This document shows positions 31,620 through 40,526 of a stretch of DNA of 64,000 nucleotides, piece after piece. The first letter of the stretch is position 1; the number at the start of each line of letters is the position of its first letter. Under the pieces are notes generated by a model. That model was not told where the DNA came from, did no database searches, and saw nothing but the letters and a program-made list of their open reading frames with translations. Location: NCBI GenBank assembly GCA_900095095.1, contig FMBT01000378.1, positions 1 to 64,000 of the forward strand, given 5' to 3'. The translations under genes were made by a program, and so were the position numbers. This stretch comes from Fragilariopsis cylindrus CCMP1102 (taxonomy: Eukaryota; Bacillariophyta; Bacillariophyceae; Bacillariales; Bacillariaceae).

Positions 31620-31965
31620 AACCCGGCCCCCTCCTGGTGGCAATGTAGGTCCCATTAATGATGAAATTGACATTGGTCAGCCATAGAAGCCAGCTGATGA
31701 TCCAAACTTCGTTTTCATCACCTTATACTTTCCTGGTGGAGAAACTGACAGCTCATCCATTCCTAATTTTTGGAGCTTGCTGATGACAATCCAAATTTGC
31801 TTGAAATCCAATTTACACTCTTCATTGACGAGACTGAGTTTGTGTTTGGTGATGCTATTGGATCCACTATTATTAAAGAGGAAATCATTCTTTTCTAAAC
31901 AAAAGCTGCCAAGGATTACCTTATTAAGCTCTTCCTTGTACTTCCTGTTATGAGCTGAAACTAAC
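31620..31965 (+). pseudogene. fragment of a dead protein-coding gene
   Basis: Directly after TTTTAG, a splice-acceptor-like site, plus-strand frames read like protein: RPPPGGNVGPINDEIDIGQ, then DDPNFVFITLYFPGGET. In another frame comes ELADDNPNLLEIQFTLF and DETEFVFGDAIGSTIIKEEI. Stops and at least one change of frame interrupt it. I recognise no family. The minus-strand ORF over the same bases is a shadow. It may be the tail of a gene lost before or after the adjacent copia insertion. Confidence 0.3.
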
Positions 31966-32696
31966 ATGAAAAGGACATCTCAAGGAATTGTAAAAGATAG
32001 TGCAGAACTATACTTAAACTAGGTAGTGATAGATAAATTTATTAAGTATGCAATTATCAAAACACTGACTACATCCTATTTTATATCATAATCTACTGTA
32101 GACTATCAGTGTACATAATTATTCAGTATACTTACGCTTTTCAGTACAGTAGATCGGTGTGGAGTAGTACGGTAAGATGTGGTATCAATATGGATCGGAC
32201 TTTCAAAATATTGATAGTAAACTTGCGGTTCTTCCTAGAAACATTATGGAGTAACGCCAGTAATTCAATGATTTTTAAAAAGTTAGCTACCTCTATTATT
32301 CATTAACTTGGCGCTTTTTTTGTTTTTTTTTGTTTGTCGTGGTTCGTCCTTCTCGTGTTGTACTGTACACTGAACTTTTTTGCGTCTTAGTCGTTCTTTA
32401 TGCGACTCCTCTGGGCAGTATACTATTATGTACTGTACTGTATTGTGCTGTACTTTAGATTCTACCAGCGATTGCAGTGGACAGAATGAAGTCGCAAGAA
32501 GGCTCTGTATGCAGTTGCCTGGCGTTCTCGTTGGCATTGATTGTTGACGATTTTGAATGAATACTGCATAGGCTCGGATCTTGTTTAGTCATTCGTAGAA
32601 AGGAGACAAAGTTGAAGACAACGGTATCCTTCGAGCTTGATACGGCGCAAGTAGATTGATGATTATCAATAATACAGTACATCTTCAAATAACTAG
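31966..32696. other. intergenic, no gene seen
   Basis: AT-rich spacer with several copies of TACTGTA/GTACTGTACTGT (dense around 32350-32450) and T-rich stretches. Short ORFs here have no recognisable content. Confidence 0.35.
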
Positions 32697-34271
32697 CTAG
32701 CTCGCTATAGAACCCTGAACTGCTGACACAACCGAATTCATCATGAACAAACCGAAGGCTGTTGCAACCAGTCCCAAACTTAGGTTACCACCTGGGACTA
32801 CATTGGCTTGGTCTTGGAGCTTTTGTCGTTGGGTCCATGCCATCGCGACCGGTATTGCGCCATAGAGTATTGGGATGCCAAATCCTCCCGATAGTCTCAG
32901 CGCCTGTGCGTAATCACCATTCGGACACAATGTGGAACATACAAATGGAATACTCACGGCCGTCACCACGGCGGGCCAGGAATAAGCCGGTTGTTGTTGT
33001 TGTCGTTCGAATACTATCGCTTTATCTTTATCAGGAACTGATACTGCTTCTAGTTTTCCTTCTGTCCCAACGATATCATTATCGGTTCCATCTAATATTG
33101 CTTGCAGCTCTTCCGAAGCTGCCATGGTACAGCCAATAGCCGATCCAGTTACTGCCGTAACGGAAAAGACTGTCATGAAAGGACTGCCTACCCCAACGAT
33201 AGGGTTGACTCCTCCTCCTAATACAACAAAAGACCAGCCAAATACATCAACAAAGGAAGAAAGGAACCAAGGACTAGTGCTACTACCACTTTAACTCGAT
33301 CATAATCCAGAATCTTGGCCACTGGCGGAACAATGTTTTGAAAGATGAGTGTGGTCAACATAATAGGAGCTGCTTCTCTCATTCCAGCAATGACATTGGG
33401 ACTAGTTCCCGGCGATAGAAAGGTCCCTAATGGATCTTGGACATGTGGTAATCCGGGGAGGAGTAATCCGGCCAAAGATATGAAGAGACCAGTCACAAAT
33501 AGAGAGGTGATTTGAGAGATTTGTATTCGTGATTGAGTTGCTCCAAGGACAGCCAATAGCGACGCACAGAGGGCACTCATGGCAACGTGGTCTATCCCCA
33601 CTAACTCCGACAATATCACTCCCGCTTGTCCCAAGAGTATGTCACGGCGCAAATATTGACAAAGAGACAGACGGCGGCAATAGCGTTGGTCGCGATGGGC
33701 CAATCCATTGTGGAGGCTGCAAATTCCCGGAAGGAACTGGGCGCGTCCTGACCATTGGCTTCTTCTGTTTAATTGCACCTCGGCCAAATCAATCCTGACA
33801 GTAAATTGACAACATATGCTACGGCAAACATACCCGTGGATAAGCATAGACCGGGTTTCGCCGAAAGAGCCGGTAGTGCCAGTGTTCCCGCACCAACGGT
33901 ATTGCCAGTCACCAGTAGAGCTGTGGTAAGAATCGACTGGATGGAACCCCATTCAATAATGGAAGAAGAGCCTTCATCTTCTTCTTCTTCTTCCACTAAA
34001 ATATTCGCCAATGGTGTATAGTGCTCGTGTCCACCGACATGGCCGATAACGCCACGTTCTCGGATCGTGTTTCACAAGGGATGCTACGAGAAGAGTAGAG
34101 AGTATTATTGGAGGGAAGTGCATACAAGGCGATGGATTTGACTCCAATACTTCTTGTAGTCGCAGACGACGACGACGACGACGACGAGATGCGCCGTGAT
34201 GCAAAGGCATCGGCAGTACTGGCAAACAGCAGAAACATCGCCGTCGCAGATAAACGTTCATGGGCTCTCAT
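32697..34271 (-). pseudogene. Trp/Tyr-type (HAAP family) amino acid permease, frame-broken
   Basis: Read from 34271 down, pieces of one protein appear in successive frames. First is a signal peptide ending ADA|F (34271), suggesting a plastid presequence. Then come EWGSIQSILTTALLVTGNTVGAGTLALPALSAKPG, the first helix of the tryptophan/tyrosine permease family, SSFREFAASTMDWPIATNAIAAVCLFVN, VGIDHVAMSALCASLLAVLGATQ, FQNIVPPVAKILDYDRVK, LGSFLPLLMYLA, and a C-terminal pair of helices (32697-33176). Frame changes occur near 34070, 33765-33790 (three close together), 33624 and 33235, each consistent with one missing base. Introns do not explain them. The gene is either a young pseudogene or affected by consensus indel errors. 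The family normally imports aromatic amino acids by proton symport. Confidence 0.7.
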
Positions 34272-34894
34272 CCTTCTGTTCCTTTTTATTTGTACTTGTA
34301 GTAGGCGAAAGATATATGTTGCCTAGCTAGCTATTATTAAGCATACAATGTATTCACTTGTAACATTATTATATAAATAAACATTTTGATCGGCAATCGG
34401 CAGACGATAGTCGACAGTCGACATTGTTCTAAGATTGATTCGATGATTCTTTTTGAATTCTTTGCGCGTACGGTACTTATTGTAGTGTTCGGCTTTTAGA
34501 TTAGGCAGCTGTTATTTATGATTAAAATCACGCTTTTTTTTTTACAATCCCAATCGTGGATAATATGGGACTGCTCGGTCACGCTGAAATGTCGTGAAAA
34601 TGAACGGCCCACCAGCAAACGAGAAAACAGAAAAGAAGACGATCCACGATTTGATTCATCCAAAATTCAATACCGTATATCGTGCGTGATCATGTGATCC
34701 TGTGTTGTCACCTCTTATTATTAGGTCTCTATCATACTTGGAAACCTATCATAAAATCAATAGAGCGATGGAGAGTAGTAGATAGGACCTGCAGTGAAAT
34801 CATATAACATTAACCACATACGTCTTACGAAACGTCGCAGGACATAAAATTGGATCCAAAACAATCAGCAATTGATTATAATAAAGCAGTTGTT
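34272..34894. promoter_or_regulatory. divergent spacer
   Basis: Spacer between the broken permease and the broken acidic-protein gene. It contains a GGCAATCGGCAGACGATAG word with nearby partial repeats. No coding frame is convincing. Confidence 0.3.
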
Positions 34895-36528
34895 ATGTCG
34901 CTTCGTCCGGCTGTTTTATACGATCATGTTCCTACCGCTATACCTGACGACGACGAGGAAGACGATGAGGACAAAAATCAAGAAACTTGGGTGTGATTAT
35001 TATGTGTCAAGATGGTTCATCGAGTATCTGCTCCGCTTGCTCCTCGACAAGAGAAAGACAACAACACTATTTGTGGTGTACAACAATTTCAAGTTTTAGA
35101 AGGTGAACAAGGTGATGACGATGATAAGAACGGATCTGATCACTATGGAAAAGTCAGGATGAAATCATTGATAGAAAGGATGACGATGATCACCATCACG
35201 ACAAAGACGAAAGTGAAAGTGATGACGATGATGATGATTTACGTCCCATGGAAACCATCATTGAGGATACTGATTCAGATTATATTCTTATTCCGATCCC
35301 GTCGTCTGCCGCAATGACGACGACGAATGGTGATAATAATGACCAGGTAATATTGTCTACGACTCATCGTAGGACAATGCATAGAATAAGAAAACAACTT
35401 CTTGCTCGTTGTAATCTTATCTTTAAGAATACTATGGCTGCTATTGCATCGTTAGAATCGAACAACCGCCATAATAGTCAAATATGGGATTTTGGAAGGC
35501 TAAAATTCGAGCTACCATTACAAAGCCATAAGCTACTATTTGAGAAATTTGAATCTTCGTCAATTTATAGCTCTTACGACTGGGTGTCAGAAACAGTAAT
35601 TGATATACACGGAAATCGTTTGATTCTTCCTGGTGCGTGTGTTGATCTAAATTATGAATCAGAAAATAGTAATATGATTGATAACGACAATAATAGTAAT
35701 AATAGTATTAATAGTAACAACAACAATGATACAGGGACACTTATTCTCCCGGCATGTACAGATTCTGTTACTCTCAAACAAGATGATGATTTCGGTACTC
35801 GTAGTAATAGTCCTTTATCGTCTACCACGATAATGGTTTCCGCTTATGATCTACTGTCAGTTGAACGAAATAATCAACAAAGAAAACGTCGGATAAACAA
35901 TAATAACACAGACACCCAACAGTCACTATCACTATTCGAAACAATAGAAAAGGATCACCACGATGGATCACGAGATTATCGATATTACTATAGAGACGAC
36001 GACGATGATGATTTTGATGGAAACAACGTTGAAGATTATCAATCTACAATGATTATGATTGCTACCACCAAAGATATTACACAACAATGGAAGCATACAA
36101 TTTGGAAGCTAGTGAAACGTAAAACAAATAGGTGGTACTGTGGTGGTTACTTTAGATTTCAACAGACCATTCAGTGCGTGGGACGACTTCTAATCGATTC
36201 ACAACAACTCCTACTAAATTACAACCGCAATAGCAGTAACAGAATTCATCGCCGTGCATTACTACTGCTACTATCCAATAGCAATGCTAACAGTAATAGG
36301 AAAGGTGTCCTACTTGAAACTAATGATAGGGATAAAACGGACGAACAAGAAGTACCGGCTTCAACAATATTTGATTCTACCAAAAGTAGTCAATATACTA
36401 CTAGTGCTAGGACAATCAAAGATGACGAGGGTGCAGTCATTATCGAAATGTCATCTCGTAAATCAAATATTGTATCAGAACTCTCCATCATAACGAACAA
36501 CATGAAACAAGAAAAATGTCTGACGTAA
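34895..36528 (+). pseudogene. acidic protein of unknown function, interrupted
   Basis: An ATG at 34895 opens a coding-like frame (MSLRPAVLYDHVPTAIPDDDEED) that meets a TGA near 34997. The same frame resumes with MVHRVSAPLAPRQEKDN and GEQGDDDDKNGSDHYGK to about 35157. The downstream frame, open to 36528, then continues the acidic run (EIIDRKDDDDHHHDKDE) into METIIEDTDSDYILIPIP at 35248. Its main part contains RTMHRIRKQLLARCNLIFKNTM and SYDWVSETVIDIHGNRLILPGAC, with Asn-rich linkers and RTNRW-type basic patches. I recognise no family. If the stop and frame slip are real, this is a pseudogene; if they are sequence errors, it is an intact gene of about 540 residues. A 426-residue product from the ATG at 35248 is also possible. 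Confidence 0.4.
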
Positions 36529-36781
36529 TGTATTAAATAAAAGACAGATAGAGAGAGATAGAGGCAAAGAGAACTCTGATGCTGTACTAAAAAGTAAAAT
36601 TTCCTACTATTGGATATTTAAAAATTGATTCGTTTACATTCGAACTTTACTTAAACTATGTACATGTTTGGGCTTGCAGAGAAGATATATTTTGTTGCTA
36701 AATTTAATACTACATGGATTTGATAGGAACCAATTAGCATCAATAATACTGATCCTATCATAATACCAGTCCCTGTTTTTG

Positions 36782-37698
36782 TCAATCCTTTCTGCCCCTA
36801 TGTTCACGAGCATCGGTCCACAATGTATTGTACAAACTCATTAAGAAACTGACCAAAAAACTAATAACTTCTATTAGTAAACAACGGAATCCCCACATCC
36901 GAAATGCACTTGTAGCAGCCTTAAATTGGAGATACCCTGTATCGTGGACCATACCCAATGCACCCTTTGAATAGATCACCAACAACTGAAAAAGGATTGC
37001 TGTAAATGCTCCCGACATAACACAAAGTGAAGTTGCTATGTTGAACGTATTCGATACTAATTTATGCTGATCCTTGGAAAATTTCGTTGAAGTAAACCTG
37101 AGGAAGAAACCGAGAGCGTAATCGTCGTTAGAAACAACGCACTTCACAATAATACAGTCAACAGATAATATTCCCTAGCAATTAAACTTACAATCGTAAT
37201 GCAGCATTCATGACCAACGCTGTTATTGTTCCATACCTATGAAAGAAAATAGAAAACAACCATACACGAGAATATAAATACCATTGTTAGACGTGTACTT
37301 AACAATAATAGTAAGAATATAGTCAACGGATAAAATTCTTCTTAAAATTAAACGTACGTTGCCATCCCTTGCAAAACGAAACCTTCCCGTTGAAAATCGA
37401 TCGCTACTCCTGCTGCTGCTGCTGCACCTCCTCGAAGATTATGCAATAAAGGTAGAATGGACGATGACATACTGTTGTTGGCTGTAATAGATTTGGCTAC
37501 TACTGATGCAATCATCGCGGGTGATGCTATCATATTCGTCGATACTCCTCCGACCACATTATGAAACGTATTCGCGTTCCTTGCCACGGCAGTTGTGACA
37601 ACAGTAGCTAAACCCGAAGTCAACTTCGCGATGGGTAGCAACATCATAGATAACAACGCAATACCGGACAATAATGATGTTATCTGATGAAAATACAA
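36782..37698 (-). CDS. multi-pass membrane protein, three exons, unknown family
   Basis: Exons run at 37698-37358, 37236-37192 and 37097-36782, separated by introns of 121 bp (GTACGT...ATAG) and 94 bp (GTAAGT...CTCAG). The junctions restore GMATYGTITALVMNAALRLFTSTKFSKDQHKLV in frame. The product has a Ser/Ala-rich N-terminal hydrophobic segment (LLSGIALLSMMLLPIAKL), then two or three clear membrane helices in exon 3 (TSLCVMSGAFTAILFQLLVIYSKG and CLLIEVISFLVSFLMSLYN). The 5' end is uncertain: the frame at 37698 opens without ATG, and either an inner Met (MMLLPIAK) or an upstream exon is the true start. The exon 3 C-terminus is charged. No family is recognised. Confidence 0.65.
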
Positions 37699-39017
37699 AT
37701 CATGTTGATTGTTGATTAGTTCGACATGAGCTGCGAATACGAATAATAAATGGTGGTGATTTTATAATGCAAAATTGAATGAAGGAATCTTCGTTCATGC
37801 TGTATTATTGAGGTGGCCGTAAATAATGTCGTATCGCCTCATTTTTTCCGAAAATTATAACATATATGCCCGTGACTCTATTCGACTAAGTTCAACACAA
37901 TATTTTATTTTAATCTAATCCAAGTAGTCAAAACGAGTCGGTTATGTTGTTTCACTTTTTCACTTGTGGGTGAGAAAATCAAAATAAAACCAGAAACAAC
38001 AAAAAACAGCAGTAGAACGTGTAGAAACCTGGGCGAAATCCTGTGCTAAAAATATGTAGTTACGGTACTTAATACTATTTTCAAATATTTATTTTTAAAA
38101 GTTGAAAATGTCATATATTTTGAAACAATTAGGCCCATGGAATCTCTACCGTACCTTCGTGAGATTAATGACCAGTTCAAAAATGGAACTTTTATATGAT
38201 TTATGGTTGACTCCTCATTTTTTTTTTAATTCACACCCTTATTTTATTGAATTGCCCTGTTTTTGCTATGCCCATCTTCCTTTGCCTTGGCTTTGACTTT
38301 GTTTGTACCTAGGCTAAATCCCATGTGTTCACACGATTAATCATCTATTATGATTAGTCTAACAATCTTGCCAGTGGGACTGTTTTACAACCAGTAAGAT
38401 AAGCTGTTGGGAGATTGTTTTGCATTTGAGTTATTTCTCTAAGTACCATATGATTTGAATTATTTTTTGAATTGAACTGTCATTATTCATATAATATTTA
38501 TTTTTAGAATATGAATTGATTCAACATGACATATATGCCCTTGAGTGACGAACAATTCTATGCACTTTTGTATTATGAAGAATTTAGTGTATGCACGAGG
38601 GAAAAAAATACATCATGAAAATTAACTACTTGCACTGTATTTAGCACGTAATTAGCGGGTAAAAATTAATTTTTACCCTTTGTGAAAGTTTTATCAAAAA
38701 TTCACCTAACAAACTACTAGTAAGGTATTTTAGCCTAGTTCTAAAAAACCACGCTTTTCCAGATTTTCATAAAATTACAAATTGTTAACAAGTAACGTAA
38801 CGTTACAGAGGGAAATAGAAGAGGTGGTTAAAAGCAAACAGAGGTATGTTGTATATGAAATTTGTATTGAGTTATATTATTTATTAAAGTGTGTTTTATT
38901 TATTATTGTTGTGTTGCATCAATTTCAAATGTAGTATTATAAAGTGGTGATAAGGAAAAATCAAATATAATTAATTATGTATGATCTATGATGTATGATA
39001 TGCAAGTAATATCCTTT
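37699..39017. other. intergenic, AT-rich, with a perfect palindrome
   Basis: About 1.3 kb of very AT-rich DNA with no convincing gene. It contains a perfect 22-bp palindrome at 38657-38678 (arms GGGTAAAAATT / AATTTTTACCC). On the minus strand the palindrome is followed by GCTAATT. This may mark the edge of the repeat-rich segment that follows. Confidence 0.4.
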
Positions 39018-39806
39018 CTACCATTTAAAGTCCATAGAATGTAGAGAATTCATGTCATCAGAAGGTAAGTTAATAGTACCGATTGAACCAACAACTGAAC
39101 CAACAATTTCTTCATCTTCTATGTCATCGTGTTCATCTTCTGTGACTTTGATGACATCTACCGGCATGCCAACGTCTTCTTCGTCTTTGGTGAGTGTGAC
39201 AAATTGGCCAACCATCTCTTCCGCACCTGTATTTCCTGAAAAAACCTGGAGTGGATCAGCATCATCAATGTGATCATACATCATATGCATATCTTCTTCT
39301 TGCTTTACTTTCTCATCATGTTTCTTCTTTTCTTCTTCCAATTTGGTTCTACATTGTTCTTCATACAGCATGTGCTGCTTCCTTTCTTCTTCCGCTTCCT
39401 CTTCTTCAAGTGATGGTGATTTGTCCCAGAGCAATGGAGATAAATGGATTCCATCCTTGCCATGAGCGATAAACCATGATTTGATTTTGGGAGAGAATAG
39501 AAATAATTCTCCTTCACTATCAAGACTAGCAAATCCAAGATCCATGATTTTGGTGAGAGCAGTATAGAAAAGATGGTTTTCAGAAGTTCTGTACCTGTTC
39601 CCACTGAATGGACGCATCACCATTGATGCAAAAGCTTGAAGAGATACTTGAAGAACAATAGGACATGCAGGATCACGTAAGTTTACTACATGGAACATCA
39701 TTGTTTTTACCTGATGTAGAGCTACAAGAAGCTTCACTGAAGTTAATCCATCATTTGGATCTCTTTGTTTTGGACACAACATCACCTTGATGTCTTTCGG
39801 ATCCAT
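39018..39806 (-). CDS. unknown acidic protein, possibly mobile-element associated
   Basis: A 262-residue frame from an ATG at 39806. Residues 1-125 look globular (LTSVKLLVALHQVKTMMFHVVNL, HLFYTALTKIMDLGFASLDSEGELFLFSPKIKSWFIAHG). Residues 130-180 are a Glu/Lys-rich coiled coil, and the rest is an acidic tail. The frame is open a few codons upstream (VGYKK) to a TTACCAG, so this may be the last exon of a longer gene. I recognise no domain. It lies in the repeat-rich block that contains the Helitron RepHel gene, on the opposite strand, and could be cargo or an unrelated host gene. Confidence 0.45.
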   Translation of the reverse strand: MDPKDIKVMLCPKQRDPNDGLTSVKLLVALHQVKTMMFHVVNLRDPACPIVLQVSLQAFASMVMRPFSGNRYRTSENHLFYTALTKIMDLGFASLDSEGELFLFSPKIKSWFIAHGKDGIHLSPLLWDKSPSLEEEEAEEERKQHMLYEEQCRTKLEEEKKKHDEKVKQEEDMHMMYDHIDDADPLQVFSGNTGAEEMVGQFVTLTKDEEDVGMPVDVIKVTEDEHDDIEDEEIVGSVVGSIGTINLPSDDMNSLHSMDFKW

Positions 39807-40526
39807 CTTTTTGTATCCTACTGGTAACCAATGTTGGAGATTATCAATTTAAAATTTGTCTTTACAATAACAAGTTTTTTTTTTTTATGACAACATTCAC
39901 ACATTAATAATAAGCAATGGCATTTGGTACTACTAATGCAACGATCTGCATTGTAAAACTTCCTTCACCTCAAGTCTACTAAAATGAATGTTCTTTCTTG
40001 TTGTTCCTTCTTGTTGTCGTATTGTTCTTTCTTCTTATTGTACTACTAGTATCTCTTTTTATTGTACTAGTATCTCCTCTATCATTATCTCATTATGATT
40101 GTCTCAAAATTAATCCCATCGATTGTTGTAGTGGCCCTTGTAGTGGCCCTTGTAGTGGCCCTTGTAGTGGCCCTTGTTGTACTAGTATAACAACTATTAT
40201 TATCTCGTTATGGTCCTCTTAAATTAAGTTCATCACCTGTTGTAGTGGCCACTAAAATTCAGTGAACCATCGGAGACGCATTCAATGAAGATGCCATTTA
40301 TGTGTGGGTCATCTAATGTCTTGATGTTGATGCCAATGTTCTTTCTGTTCTGATGCTGATGGCAATGTTCTTTTTGTTCCTTGTCGTATCTGCATGAGAT
40401 AAAAATTAATTAGAGAATATGTATGTGTAAATTTCAGCATTTTTATGTTCTCATAATCTCAAAATTCATTTTAATGTAAGAAAATACATCCTACAAAACA
40501 GTGTTTTCCTACTAAATTGTTCCACA
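39807..40526. repeat. spacer with a 12-bp tandem repeat
   Basis: Spacer between divergent genes. At about 40126-40177 a 12-bp unit (TTGTAGTGGCCC) is repeated four times, and the same GTAGTGGCC word recurs singly near 40241. Direct copies of GTTCTTT-TTGTTCC and of TACTAGTATCTC words lie nearby. The ORF over the repeats (Cys-Ser-Gly-Pro) is a product of the repeat. Confidence 0.5.

Noticed and set aside
31677-31967. Minus-strand ORF of 96 codons
   Set aside because: The opposite strand over the same bases reads more like protein, so this is a shadow of the relic.
34991-35011. 21-bp micro-intron that would remove the TGA in the acidic-protein gene
   Set aside because: It has GT and AG ends, but 21 bp is too short for normal splicing, and it would not explain the later frame change.
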